Assembly (NCBI GenBank): GCA_947359465.1
Contig: OX375874.1
Location: 100,009,441-100,073,440, forward strand
Source: Metellina segmentata
Lineage: Eukaryota; Arthropoda; Arachnida; Araneae; Tetragnathidae
Length of the DNA stretch: 64,000 bases
Reading direction: 5' to 3'
Positions 21,400-33,345 of the stretch are shown here, piece by piece. Position numbers and translations under genes: made by a program. The notes beneath the pieces were generated by a model. It was not told the origin of the DNA, searched no databases, and was given only the letters and a program-made list of their open reading frames with translations. Every line of letters starts with the position of its first letter. Positions within the stretch are counted from its first letter, which is position 1.

Positions 21400-22335
21400 C
21401 AGTGGCTCCCAAAAGTGTTCGTACACTTACGAACTGTAATGAAATACTGCTCTTACTATTAATAAAAATTAATATTTCCGAATGGGAAGTTTTGAATAGT
21501 ATCTATAACTTGTTCTTAACAAAACTACAAAAAATATTTTTAAATGATAGTATAGCGTGTTTTTTTTTTTTTTTTGAAAATCAATACTAAAAAAGTAACA
21601 AAAAGTTACTTCAAAAAAGTCTTCGTAAACTTGAAACAAATCTCTACATATTATTAAATATTGTAATATTTCGGTAAATTAGTACTTAGTAGGATGTTCT
21701 TTTGGATATATCCACAACACCTTTTGAACGTCTGGTAATAGAGTTCACTAGTTTTTTGTAAGTTCTGCATCAGTATTCCTCCATTCTTCAATCATTACTG
21801 TTTTAATACGCTTTTCGTTTTAATGTCGTGTCTTCGTACTCTAACCTTTAGTTATTTCCAAATGTATTCTATTGGGTTTAAATCTGGTGACTGAGGTGTT
21901 ATTTTTAGAACTTGTGGACAGTTATAGACACCAAAGGCGAACGTTGAGAGCCGTGTGTTAAGGATCGTTATCTTGATAAAAAACAAAGTTCCGTCCAATA
22001 CCCAAATTTTGTGTTGATAATTTTAAATTGTCTTTTAAAATATTTAAATAAAGAGCATGATTGATTATGACATCAATAAATACCAAATTACCTTGTCCTG
22101 ATGCTGACAGGCACCCCCACACAAGAACACCTCCACCGTCATGCTTTACTGTTCCCAGTAAGGTCTTGGGATTATGTTTCTCATTTTTTCTTCTCCATAC
22201 AATTATACGCTCATCGTAACCAATAATGATGAATTTGCTTTCACCTAAACATAAAACATGATTCCAATACGATTCGGGTTTATTTATCATTGATTTTGCG
22301 AAGGAAAGCCTAATATTTCTAATATTTGATTGACG
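21400..22335 (-). pseudogene. Tc1-type transposase relic, truncated
   Basis: The left end CAGTGGCTCCCAAAAGTGTT is typical of a Tc1 terminal repeat. An open stretch at 21958-22290 encodes the central catalytic part (GGGVLVWGC, then FYQDNDP around the second Asp). After a frame break, the complement of 21858-21895 gives SPDLNPIEY, the final catalytic region. The N-terminal DNA-binding part and the right terminal repeat are absent beyond about 22335. The insertion truncates the visible homology of unit A. Confidence 0.75.
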
Positions 22336-22429
22336 GGCATTGACGGGCGCCCGATTGATCGTTTAAAATACGCTATTGTCAATCGTTCGGGCAGTAGGAC
22401 ATTTTTTTATTCTCTAATACAAGTATCTA

Positions 22430-22508
22430 TCTTCGCGATTGTTAAAGATGAGTAAAAATTTTAACGGATTTGAAATCTACGGAAAATTTTACACCAGATA
22501 GATACCTT
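22430..22508. repeat. Dispersed repeat, inverted partner of 3880-3962
   Basis: Reverse complement of the repeat at 3880-3962, with scattered substitutions. It lies between the Tc1 relic and the element beginning at 22618. Confidence 0.5.
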
Positions 22509-22950
22509 GAATGTAAATTTCTGTTAAATAATTTTTCAATTGAAACTGTTATGTTTTCGCAATACGAATTTAAGTAATACGAATGTAAGTAGGGATATAT
22601 TTTTGCAATATATATATTAGAGTGTCCCTTATATGGGCAAATTTTTTTTTTTTTTTGCAGTTATAAAACCGCATACCCTCTAATTCTTTTCAATATACTA
22701 AGCCTTACTCAAATATAAAATTATAACTTCCTACGTTAATGTTAATCCGTGCCGACGGGGCCCCAAAGTTTATGGTAATAGACGTTTTTGCACAGATCTT
22801 AATATATAGCTAGGTCATCGCAACTATTCATATCTTAGGTAAATATTGATTAAAAGACAAATTTAAGTAATGCCTTAAATTATTGAAAAATGAAGTTACT
22901 CATAATTATTCAGGTTACTTTCATTTTAAGGTCTCTTTATTACAGTCTGG

Positions 22951-24312
22951 TTACATCTTAATATGTTCTTGCACACAGCGTAATAAGAACTGTTTGTGTT
23001 CTTCTTCTGCGGTAATTAAACCATGGAAGACTTGCATTAGCTTATTAGCTCTTTCAGCTGTGTAATTTACTGCTTTTAAGCTAAAATTCTTATTTTTAGC
23101 TTCCACAAAGGCTGCATTTTCTTCCCACGAAGATACGTTTTCTTGGAGGAAGCTGCTGTCAACTTTTAATCGCGAAAACAAATTTTTGCTCTTAATGGAT
23201 ACGAAATCACTCAATGATTTCTCTAAAACAATAAGAAAAATTAGTATCACAAGAAAATTAACAAAATTTAAAATAACAGATCAAACAAAGCTCTCATCGT
23301 ATAAAGATAGATATCTTTTCCTTCGAGGGAACATATATCTTCCCAAAATCATATTAACTTTGTCTTAGTAAGTTCGCTACAATATTTGCCTTGGTTTGTT
23401 TATAAAAAATAGCATCAAAGAGTGGTAATACGGCTGATAAATACCACTGGTGTTGACTGAACTTGCTCAGGGCCGCTTTGGAAATCAATTTGTCAAATGT
23501 TTCATACTCTTTTAACGTCTCTAAAATACGCAAATCTTGATTCCGCGCTTTCACCGCCAAACTGCATCCAAGCCAGGGCATCACATAAACTGCCACAATG
23601 AATAAACAAACATCTTGCTACGCTCGTTTGTCCTCAACGCTCATTTTGAACTGAGACTGCAGCAAACATATTTTCAAAGAGTAAATAGCTTTTCCATCCA
23701 TCTTGCTGGATGCATTGCGCCAGGAGGTCTGATTTTAATTTTACTCTCGTTATCTCCTCTCAAGAAAATAACAGATAGTTCGATCAGTTCCCGATAATCG
23801 TCACGTATAACGGATTTTTGCAGTTCATGGGTAAAAAACGTCACCAATCCGTTAATGGTCGCGTCAAAAAGATGCTGTTTGGCAAAATCTGTGCATGTTT
23901 CGATAGCATTGGGATTAATGTTTTTCCAGTTGTCTCTGAACTTTTCGATCAGTGTAATATCGGGACGGCTTGCTACTTGGTGGATCTTTGTTTCAAATAC
24001 ACTTTTCAGAATCAGTTCATAAACATGATGACGACAGTCAAAGAGTAACAATTATCTTGCCAGATTTTGTTCTAAAATCTCACAAACTGCAATCAAGTGG
24101 TCTGTGTTAGATACTGTCGTATCACAGCACATTATTTGTACTTTATCATTGAGGTTCCATTCTTTAAATGCGTTTGAAACTGCTTTAGCTTCATCTTTGC
24201 CGGAAGAGCTGTCCAGTTTTGGTACCGCAAGAAGTTGCTCTTTCTCTCCAAATGAAATAAGGATCGGTATGCGTTCTTCTTTACAACTTCTCAAATACAG
24301 GCCTGGTAACAA
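22951..24312 (-). pseudogene. Transposase-like gene, broken by stops and frameshifts
   Basis: Successive blocks read ..ILISFGEKEQL.., SSGKDEAKAVSNAFKEW, VQIMCCDTTVSNTD, LLLFDCRHHVYELIL, FLRGDNES.., RPPGAMHPARWMEKL and LSKFSQHQWYLSAVL. These match the order of motifs in a multi-copy arthropod/cnidarian family that I associate with transposons, in which CxDTTxSN, CRHH and PGAxHxARWM fit an RNase-H-like catalytic fold. An in-frame TAA sits just before LLLFDC (about 24050), and at least two frame shifts follow (near 23650 and 23300). It lies wholly within the inverted ends at 22618 and 25269. Superfamily not assigned. Confidence 0.6.
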
Positions 24313-24582
24313 TTTTCAATCGTAATAAACGGTAACTACTTCGGGCACGTTATTCTAAAAATCGGATTTTATGGATTCCGCTCTAACCTTTCTCAAGGAC
24401 TCACCTCACCAACCAAGAAAATGCTTTTTTTTTACTGTTTCTCAGTTCCATTGACATCTTCGAAATATAAAACAATGCACGTTAATTACCCGACATACCG
24501 GGAGTAAAGCCCGGTTTTTCAAGAGTCAGGGTAGAAGCGCCGCGCGAAGAGATTCAAGTCCAACGTCTCGAATTCCTCTATC

Positions 24583-24898
24583 GGTACAGTGATTAAGTTG
24601 TTAGCCGCTACATCGGAAGGTTCCTGGTGAAGAATACGGGTCCGGGCATGCATGTTTGTAAGCGTATGGTGTAGAGGCAGCTGGTATACCTTCAATCAGT
24701 CGTGGCTGAAAGTCCTCACGTTGGGTTGGTGTGAAAGCTTGGAGAGTGGGGTGCGAGCTCAGGTGTTCCTTCGTCATCTGACCGTGGTTCAAAATTACGA
24801 GGTGTTGTCCTCGAATATTTCCCTTAAGGGATTGATCCCAGACCGTCGTCAATAGCACGTTGTATTGCACCAGTACGACGTTAATTACAAATTACCAA
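24583..24898 (+). repeat. tRNA-derived SINE
   Basis: Same family as 7604-7942. The head (TCGGTACAGTGATTAAGTTGT) is present, but the B box is degraded (GGTGAAGAATACGG) and the body is complete to GTACGACGTTAATTACAAATTACC. It is inserted inside the transposon at 22618-25269, so it is younger than that element. Confidence 0.8.
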
Positions 24899-25277
24899 AT
24901 ACCGCTCCAACAGGAATTCACAACTTATAGCAACGCTGCGTCTTTATGTTTTCCTAAGAAGCGCATCAACTATAACAGTCAATCACGTGATATGTTATTT
25001 GAACTAAATTATGCTGGTATTACGTGACGTATGACACATTTGACTGCTCTGCAACCAATCTGCTAGGAAAATCCGCCTTAACGGACACAACAAGCCTGGT
25101 TACGGCACCTGTTACGCAACTTGTACGAACATGTTTCCATGCAAGTCGGCACGGGTTGCAGTGCTCCAAATAAAGTAAAAATTTATTTTAGAGTGTTTTA
25201 GGGTCAAATGAACAAAACTAGAACCTATGCGTTAGTAAATAAAAAATTTGAAAAATAAGGGACACCCTAATATATAA

Positions 25278-25915
25278 ATTATTTAATTAGGACCAAGGAC
25301 AGATAATGTTAGAATAGCACTGCAGCTCCTGCTGTTTGTGAAGTGGAAAAGAGAACGCTTTATTCTTGATCAAAGGATGGTCCCAACAGGCAAGTCCTCT
25401 GGACATCTTATGAGATGTACGCATTAGAAAAACCGGGGTGGGGGGAAATCAGAAGGTGGTCACGAAAACGAAAAAATGGTTATGAGCCCAATGAAAAGTT
25501 CGGGAGCAGAGCAAAGTAAAGAAGGCTCCTTCAGCAAGTGTTCTCTCGTTCAACCACCTCGGGAAGACCCTCAACAAGTGGATGCATTTATTTTTTAGAT
25601 ATCCTTGGGAGTGGCAACCAAATCAGAGGCTTTCTGTGTTGTCTGCTTATTTTAGCGGGGGGGTTAAAAGGAGAAACAACATCGCGCCAAATGACCAGGA
25701 GAAGCAAGACAACATAAGGAACTGGTTATTTAACTATGGGTAGAAAGGGAGAAATTTGGAAATACTCGCCAACCGGCCAAAGGAATCAGGGCTACGTGCG
25801 CGCAAAGAGGTTTGTTGTGGAGGGGGTATAGGGAATAAGAGTGTCTTTGCAGGGTCAAAGTCACCTCAACACACAGGAGCAGAAGGGATAAGCGATGAAT
25901 GGGAGATAGCTGACT
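25278..25915. other. Unassigned sequence, less AT-rich than surroundings
   Basis: The region is purine-rich with runs such as GGGGTGGGGGGAAATC and no recognisable coding sequence. Together with the hAT-like end just to its right it may be the interior of a decayed hAT element, but no left end was found. Confidence 0.3.
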
Positions 25916-25959
25916 CATGGGCCAAGGATGTCTGAGCGAAAAAACAAAAGATGTGAACA

Positions 25960-26215
25960 GGTGGATTTTTCTGACTGTCTTGGCGGGCCACCAAAAAGCT
26001 TTTTGCGAGCCGTATGCGGCGTGGGGGCCGCTATTTGCCCACCCCTGTTCTAGAGCAACGGTAAGAGATCTAATCAGAAAATTTGAAAAGTTTAGTTACG
26101 TGAAAGATGATCTGAAGGGAAAAGCTGGAGCAAAAATAAATGTTAGAACAGCAGAAGTGATAGATACAGCAAGAGCAATCAGAAGAGCCAATCACTTCCA
26201 CTCGTAAACTGGCAA
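25960..26215 (+). mobile_element. hAT right end fused to a DUF4817-type fragment
   Basis: GCGGCGTGGGGGCCGCTATTTGCCCACCCCTG at 26017-26048 is the complement of a CAGGGGTGGGCAAATAGCGG hAT end. Immediately afterwards a frame encodes VRDLIRKFEKF..V, then VRTAEVIDTARAI, resembling the helix-turn-helix region of DUF4817/mariner-type transposases. The 96-codon open frame is therefore a chance joining of two mobile-element pieces. Confidence 0.45.
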
Positions 26216-26364
26216 GTCAATAAGATACATTGGTCAATAAATTTTGACAAATTTTCTGCTTCTGATACGAAAATAGTCATTTTCTAATTAATTTCAATGT
26301 GCTGAATACGAACATGACAAAGAAAAAGTTGAATTGGCTACAGTTTTTTTGTAATGTTTACACA

Positions 26365-27750
26365 TTATTGAGAAAAAATATATAAATATGTTATTATAGT
26401 ACATGTTAAAAATGTCCTTAATCTTCTTTGGACTTTCGCTTTCTTTCGGCAGGTCATTTGTGACGCAGAGAGTATCTCTGATGAGCGTCCAACAATAATC
26501 AGGCAGCATTGACGTGAACCATTTTCCCCGGAACATTGCTCCGCCTCGGAAGTGTCCTGATGAAAACGACTGCCGTGCTCATCGCTAACCTCACTGCAGT
26601 TATTATTAGGGAAGAAATTCAAATGCGAGTCGAGAAAGTGAATCTTTAACGACAGTCGAAATCATGAAACAAAGCCAACATATTCTCGACCAGTTCCTTG
26701 TAGTTTTCGGCCTTCACATTCCCCATAAAGTTGTTAGCCACTTGACAGAAAGAATCCCAAACTTGTTTTTATTTACTTTGAAGAACTTTAGATCTCCGAA
26801 GAGCTGTTTAATCTGAGGCCTCTAAAAACACCCTCTCTAATTTTGGCTTCATTGAGCCGAGGGAATATTTCATACAGGTACTTGAATGCTAGTCCATTTT
26901 CATCTGTGGCTGTTACCAAGTTTTTTTATAACGTCGAGTGATGTGTAAAGGAGGAATGATGATTTTGTGCGGTTCTACCATCTTAGGTGTTGTAAATTCA
27001 ATTTTCCAGGCTTAAAATATTATCTCTCTCTCTTAGGCCATTATTTCTTGATGTAGTGCAAATCGATCGCTCTGCTATCCCATAAACAAAGAAAACAGCA
27101 GTACTTTGTATATCCCTCCTGTAAACCCATCATCAAAGCCACTACCTTCAGGTCAGAACAGATCTGCCAGCCATACTTGCTGTAGTTAATCCTCTCCATT
27201 AGCAGCCTTAGATTGTCATACGTCTCCTGCAGGTAGACAGCATGTCCGATAGATATAGATGGAATATGGTTTCCGTTCTGCAGTAAAACAGCCTCGAGAC
27301 TCAGTTTTGACACGTCTATAAACAGCGCCATTCATGGGGCTCGTGTGCAATGCGGAGTTCTTGTAGTAGGCCATAAATATTGCAGTAGAATACAAGGCCT
27401 ACTTATTTTTAAAAGAAAGATTCAAGTGTCTGATGACGATGATTATTAGGGTATTCAGCTGTCCACTCTTTTTTTGGTGGTCTCCTGAAACTGGTGATAC
27501 CATGCAGAAATAACAGACAAATCAACGTGATTGATCGGCCCCCTCCAAATAATGGTCACTGCAAATGGCATTGCCATTCTTTTGCCACTAAGCTGAAGTG
27601 GAATATGTACTGCACAAGTGCGGCACCATTCATGTGGGGGCCCAGTCTTTGTCCCTGTCGCTTATCTTGCAACCAAAGTACAAATTATAAGCTTTCTTCA
27701 CAATTATACTGAGGGTCTTTTTCTGTGCAGCAAATATCACTTCTCCGTAA
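26365..27750 (-). pseudogene. Relic of a multi-copy arthropod protein family
   Basis: Reading right to left, degraded blocks include YNLYFGCKI with DKDWAP (about 27680), an AHCY-like CYFC, MALFIDVSKLSLEAVLLQNG (27331), YGWQICSDLKVVALMMGLQ, GYTKYCCFLCLWDSRAID, then VSDEHGSRFHQDT (about 26560) and KWFTSMLPDYCWTL. I recognise this order from large, dispersed families in spiders, aphids and Hydra. Many internal stops and frame changes are present. The spread and copy number suggest transposon origin, but I cannot name a superfamily or terminal repeats here. Confidence 0.55.
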
Positions 27751-28297
27751 ATATAACAAAAGTTATTAGGACTATTAACGCAGTCACAAAGCATTACTAT
27801 TATTTATTATACACTGTTACAAACTCTTGTGTATGCTAGATCTTTGAAAAGTACGGATGAAATTGAAGGAATTTACTCGCGTCGTGTTGTCTCGCGTTGA
27901 TAAATAAACTTGGCTTGCTCTTGCGAAATCACCTTCGCAAAGCCGCCAATAGAAACTCAGTGTGTGTGATGCACGAACTTATTTTTGTAAGAGACATTTG
28001 ACGCGACAACTTCGTCTCCGTGTATTTATCTTACTAAATTGCATTATGTTACGCGATAGCACCTATGGGCATTTCCACGCTTAAATAAACCATAAGACCA
28101 AAAAATTGAAACGTGTAAAATAATAAGTTATGCTTCAAAATAAAGGTAATTTGTCTGGCTATTAGAATCAATCAACGAACAGTAATTGTATACCTCTGTA
28201 TAAATGCAGAAGTCATTTAAAGTTGGATCAAAATATATTTACCATAGCACTTAGTTTAGGTATATCATTTGTCGTATTGGCAGGTCAGCAGGAAGCA
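27751..28297. other. Gene-free DNA
   Basis: No supported coding sequence or repeat end. Open frames of about 70 codons continue from the relic on the left and have no motif of their own. Confidence 0.35.
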
Positions 28298-28298
28298 A

Positions 28299-28535
28299 CT
28301 ACTGAACATGAGCGATTTTGTATAGATAGCAATGCAGGATGTTTCGTACAATTTTATGCACCGTGCTCACAGGTATGTCCAAAGTCTCTTCTAATTTCTT
28401 AATAATTTTCTCCAGACCTTTGGCAGACATCGGATCCCAGCCTTTCTTCATACACTTTACTGCCCGGAACTTTTTCAGAGCTACTGACGCACACTCACCT
28501 TTCTTGTAAAAGAGCTTCACTAGAAGACCGACACA
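28299..28535 (-). pseudogene. DUF4817-type transposase fragment
   Basis: A 73-codon frame begins FYKKGECASVALKKFRAVK, then WDPMSAKGLEKIIKKLEET and VSTVHKIVRNILHCYLYKI. This matches the N-terminal helix-turn-helix of DUF4817/mariner-like elements that are very abundant in spiders, but with the middle (Pro/Arg-rich linker) deleted. The catalytic domain is absent. Confidence 0.6.
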
Positions 28536-28559
28536 TAGAATGCGTCGTGCTTATAACAC

Positions 28560-29270
28560 GTCTTTTATTTTGCAAATTATGACGCTTAAAGCGCCATCTA
28601 TTGCTAAAATTTGGAACTATTTTTTTCTTATGCCATACTATTTCCCCCTTCTTCTAGTATATTCAGTTCAAACTTAGATATACTAATGTGTAAAAAAAGT
28701 TTAATAATTTTGAACACTCCTTTGGATGCCACATGATATTTTTCATTGACTAGATTTGCACACTAATGACCCGTGACAATTGTGTACACATAAAATAATA
28801 TTTCCTAGAATGAATGTGCATTCTATTCATTTTATCTTTTAAAATTTTCTTTAGTGTGTTCTCAATTATCCTGATTTATCTCAAAGGGCACGAATAGGTA
28901 ATAATGTATTTAATTTGTGCTAATGCACGCTTACAATGGCATAGAAAATTTGTACCTTTCAACAAACCTATGTAATAATCTATAAATGGTTATTCTATAA
29001 CATAGAGGTCTTGATAAGCTGTGATAGATACGTAACAATACTTCCAAACACGAAATCAACTTGTTAGGACAAAACACTGTTCTTCCATAGTTCAAAAACC
29101 ATTTGAACCACAAATTCGAAGAAAATCAACCAGTTTCTTCTATGAGTGTATGACCACATTGTATGCAAGGACCGATACACAAAGAGGAGGCTTTAAAAAC
29201 AAGCTATAAACTACGAATACTTTTTTGAATAATTGGCTGCAATTTTGAAAACATATGGAAGAGAATTCTT
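28560..29270. other. Gene-free DNA upstream of the third receptor locus
   Basis: No supported features. The region has no obvious similarity to the 5' flank of units A and B. Confidence 0.4.
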
Positions 29271-30025
29271 TCGTAAACATGATAGCCGTGGATGTACCAC
29301 TGTGTCTGCATTTAAATTTCAACTGCAAGAAAAACAGAACATGTCAAACAATATATTGGTGTTTCTCGTACATTTCGGTAGCAATACTGCATACATACGG
29401 ATTGTACTTTTTCTCGGTACATTTCAATGGCACTCACAAGAAAAAGACATTTGCTTGCCTCTTAACTTCTTTCCTATCGTGTACTCTTTGGTACTCGTTA
29501 TTCCATCAAGAGAGACGAATACGAAAACTGATATATATACAGAATTCTTATGTGTCTCACAAACGTCCGTCTAGAGTGATCTGACTTTCAGAATTCTGCC
29601 TTTTTGCGTTGCTTTCCGTTTCGCCTTTGCGTACGCAACCATTTACACGAGCTTTGAAAACAGGCAGAGAGTTTCCTACCCTGTTTTTACATATGGGTAT
29701 CGCCTTAAAAATAAGAAATGGAAACAGCTGTTAATTTTATAGGATCCTACGGATATTACCTTATCTTCATAAAATGGCCTTATATCGCTCTATGGTCGAT
29801 GTGTGTCTTATTGATTCGGAGTGGAAGAATAATGCACCAATACGAAAAAGATCTGAGAAGAACCTATTTGAGACCCTATTCAACAGAAACATCTAAGAAA
29901 CTGCAGAAATACTTTGCAATCGTGAATATGATACAAGTCATGAAAGAAGTGCTTTCGTGGCATTCTTTGGTTTTGGTGATGCCGAGCTTCACAAATTTGT
30001 ACATACTTTTATCTGATTTCTTGTT

Positions 30026-31079
30026 GTTGTCGCTGATCCCTGTAGCCCAGCAGAGCTAGACTAGGTCCATGATATCGCACACTCTCAAGAAATCAATGAC
30101 CAATAATGGTCGCTCCAGAAGATCTTCTTTATCAAGTCCCAAGCACTCAAGGATATGATCCGGAGTGGCCTGGCCTTTGGAACACTTGGTACAAATTGGA
30201 AAGTCCTTTTCTTTGTTGGCATAAGTCAATGTTTTGAGGTGGCCACTACGAAATCATGTTATTGTAGTTTGTTCCTGTCTGCTGTACCGGAGGGATAGAG
30301 ATCCACCGGGACGATTACTCTCTTGTACCAATGGTGCACAGGGGGAGTGGCAAATGCAGACCGAACAAGGCATTTATGTCTAGAGTATAGTTCAGTATAG
30401 GTTAGAGACGGCGGAGTATGCATAGGCTCGTCGGTTCCCCTCTTTTCCATGGCATCAGCCATTTCGTTACCGGCAAGGACAACGTGGGAAGGGATCCACT
30501 GTAAGTGAATCTCACGAGATGAGGAGAGCCGCCTCAGCTTGTCCAAGATAGCAACTCCAGTATTATCACGGACTCTGTGCCAGTTAGTAAGATGCTGGAT
30601 GGCGCTCCGGCTGTCAGACAGAATCCAGATTCCCTCATCCCCAGGGAGTGGAAGGACTGTATCTAGACCCGCATTAATTGCAATTAGTTCTCTGCGAAAG
30701 ACGGAACAGCCGTCAGGGTTTCTGATAGAGATTTGATTAGATCCGTTTTGAGTCTTAATGTATACCCCACTACCGGAGCAAGTCCTGTCATTCCTGCTAC
30801 CATCCGTATAAATAAGCACAGCATCATCTCGGATATTATTGATCAATTCAAGGGCAAGTTGCCTTAGGTACTCAGGAAGATCTGAAGACTTGTTAACTTG
30901 GATATGAAGATTTGGGTGAAAATATGCCCCGGTAATACCCTCAGATGGGTCAATGCATGGGTTCAAATAATGCGCTTCTACAGTATTGGAGAAAACATTT
31001 TCGCTGAATACCTGACTAAGGGGACTTTCTCTCTTTAGTCTCTGTTTTAGTATCTCTTTAATTTCTCTTTAGTCTTTAG
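30026..31079 (-). mobile_element. 5'-truncated non-LTR retrotransposon
   Basis: Interrupts the receptor pseudogene and is flanked by a probable 8-bp duplication TTTCTTGT (30018-30025 and 31080-31087). The element reads right to left: RNase H domain, then a C-terminal segment with a CTKC..H...C zinc motif, and a 3' end CTGGGCTACAGGGATCAGCG. Endonuclease and reverse transcriptase are missing, as usual when target-primed reverse transcription stops early. Confidence 0.75.
30259..30966 (-). pseudogene. RNase H domain of a truncated non-LTR element
   Basis: An open segment of 235 codons without an ATG start, continuing from a truncated gene. The RNase H core is complete: YTDGS (D55), RREL (E93), SDSRSAI (D118), H161 in WIPSHV and D171 in GNEMADAM. 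A stop followed by a frame change separates it from the zinc-motif C-terminus (about 30060-30250). RNase H removes the RNA strand during reverse transcription. Its presence points to an I-superfamily-like lineage. Lacking RT and promoter, this copy is dead. Confidence 0.75.
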
Positions 31080-31413
31080 TTTCTTGTACCATGGTATAAG
31101 GAAATCGTATAAACATCATGCTTAACAGTTAAGTACGACACTGACATATTGCGCTGTAATTATCTTGTTAACCTTCTTCTCTGCAAAAATTCCGAAGCAT
31201 ATGTCACAAGTAAAAATGACTTCCGGCAGAATGATACAGATACAGGGATTCGGCCAAATGTTTTGTTCTGAAAATATATTTCTACTCCAAAGGATCGAAA
31301 AGAAAGAATTGATTTACATGACAGCTTGTGACTTAGTCTTTTTCACTAACCGCTTTATTGTTTCTGCTTTCAGTTCCATCTTGGCATTCGGATTGCTCAT
31401 TTTCAACATGTAA

Positions 31414-32955
31414 TAAGAAATACTGAAGGAAAAAGATATTTCGATGAAAAGGCTTTTTTCGTGCAATTTTTAAATGTTTACTTTCTTTTTAAATGACAAA
31501 ATGGCCTTTTCCTCTCAAGTTTATCCTAGTCTTGGTTAAAGTCGATGTTCTTCTGTCAATATGAAACATTTGAAACTTTACAAAGTTATTTTTCACGCTA
31601 CATTTCTTAAAATTACGATATCAGGTGTAAACAAAAATGTACAAAATGCATTCTATATATGCGGTCTCCATCCATAATTTGCTTATGTACTTACATTTTC
31701 CCTTTTTCTATGAAGTTACAAAATACAAAAAAAATTACCAACATATCGAAGTGATGCAATTATTGCATGACTAATGTGTTTATTTGTTTGAGGGTAACAC
31801 AACTTATACATAATTTTACCTATAGATCACAGTTATTAAATATTAATATCTGTCTGAATTAAAGAAAACATTTCAGTAATTAAAATCTGCTTCATAACAT
31901 TTTGTCACAACAACTGTTGGTGCTTAAAAAAGTGACCCCTCCTTTTTATGCTTTGAGCAAATTTCGCGATGAAATAATCTCTTTGAATTGAAGCACTTCG
32001 GGTGACATAATAATAGTCTTCTTTCCGCATTTTTAAGGATAGCAATTTTCATGTTTTAAAAATCTCGAAAATGTTAATGATTTATCCATTGTTGAAGAGG
32101 TTTTTCTATCTTAGTCGTTCAAACATTAGGAACTCATTCAAACCTATTTTTAAACTGTCTTTATCCTCTTAGGGGATTATTTTGTTCTATGTTTTTTTAC
32201 TTACTGTCTCTTAATACTATGTATCCATGGGCACAAAGTATTCAGTAGCCTCTTTTACAATTCAATTCCAAGAATGAAACAAAACTTTTTAAACTATTCC
32301 AACGTATCTCTCTTACTTTCCAAAAAAACTCTATCAATATTCGGTTTGTGCAGTTATTACAGTTTGTAAATATTCTTATAGTTAATTACAATGGATTGAT
32401 GGATATTGATATGAAAAGAGAGAGAGAGACAGAAATTTCACTCGCTTGCGTTTGTGTTGGTTTTGCTTTGGAAATTGGAAACTTGACAGGTGGTCTCAGC
32501 TGAATTAAAAAGGGCTTAAAAAGTTTAGAAAACCGACTCCGACAAAGAACGCGTTATAGCTGCAAAGAAAGGAATAAAAAAAATATTCGCTTGCTACGAA
32601 AAATTCTGCGTGAAAAAAAGAAGGCATTGTGTCGTCAGACGAATATGTTAGATTTTATGAAGACACCAACATAGAAATAACTTTTTACGTAAATAACTTT
32701 TTACGTTTTTATTTAATATTTTGATTAATATATATATATATAAAACTGCAATTTTATTAAATATTTGTCTTATAAGCAGGTGTTTTAGTTAGTCCTTGGT
32801 CACAATTAAAAAAAGTATATGTATTTATATGCAAAGTTATATCCCGACTTACGCGAATTTGACTTAAGCAATTTTCGTTGGACCCACGTATTGAGTAACT
32901 TATGAGTATTACTGTACCATAATGTATTTCAAGTGGTCGTGTTTTGGTCTGTGTG
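31414..32955. other. Gene-free DNA between receptor relics
   Basis: AT-rich with a short GA run near 32418 and (TA)n at 32731-32742. No supported coding sequence. Confidence 0.4.
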
Positions 32956-32959
32956 TGTC

Positions 32960-33345
32960 CTTTTACATTGGTGAGCAATAATTCTTTATCAGTTCAACAA
33001 AGTCCCCAATCGCGTTACTTGGAGCATCCATTGACAAGAAACTTATTAGATGCTTAAGGAATTCTCTTTGTGATTTTAAACATGGTGTTTTTTACGAAGG
33101 ACGTAATGTCACGATCGTGCTTAATCTTGGTGATGACGGGTTTCTCAAGTTAGTACAACAATGTTGCATAGTTGTATCTCTTGAGCCATACCTTCTGTAG
33201 ACATAGTTATTTTGTGAACCAATAACAGCGCAAGAACTCCACAGAGCATGTCAGAAATAAAAATAACTTTCAAATGATTGATACAGAATGCAGGGATTCG
33301 ATAAAGAGCTTTTTCCAAAGAACGTATTCCTGTTTATATCCAAAG

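Larger units (their letters stand above)
22618..25269 (-). mobile_element. DNA transposon with TAGRGTGTCCCTTAT ends
   Basis: The left end TAGAGTGTCCCTTAT and the right end ATAAGGGACACCCTA are inverted copies differing at one base. Flanking ATATATAT and ATATATAA may be an 8-bp target duplication, but this AT-rich sequence makes that weak. The interior carries a broken transposase-like gene on the minus strand and a later SINE insertion (24583-24898). Confidence 0.65.
29279..31413 (+). pseudogene. Gustatory-receptor pseudogene interrupted by a non-LTR insertion
   Basis: The ATG at 29279 starts MIAVDVPLCLHLNFN, aligned with the other receptors. Conserved blocks follow in order: LSCTLWYS, QERRIRKLIYIQ, SYGYYLIFIKWPYIALWSMC (from 29745), KKLQKYFAIVNMIQVMKE and, after the insertion, FFSAKIPKHMSQVK, IYMTACD and FGLLIFNM ending at 31413. 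Lesions: an in-frame TGA at 29582-29584, a frame break near 29620-29710, and a 1.05-kb retrotransposon insertion (30026-31079) in the TM5/TM6 region. The protein would match the 361-362-residue family if unbroken, so pseudogenisation is fairly recent. Confidence 0.8.

Noticed and set aside
25917..26207. Single 96-codon gene
   Set aside because: The first half is the end of a hAT element and the second half a DUF4817-type fragment; the frame joins them by chance.
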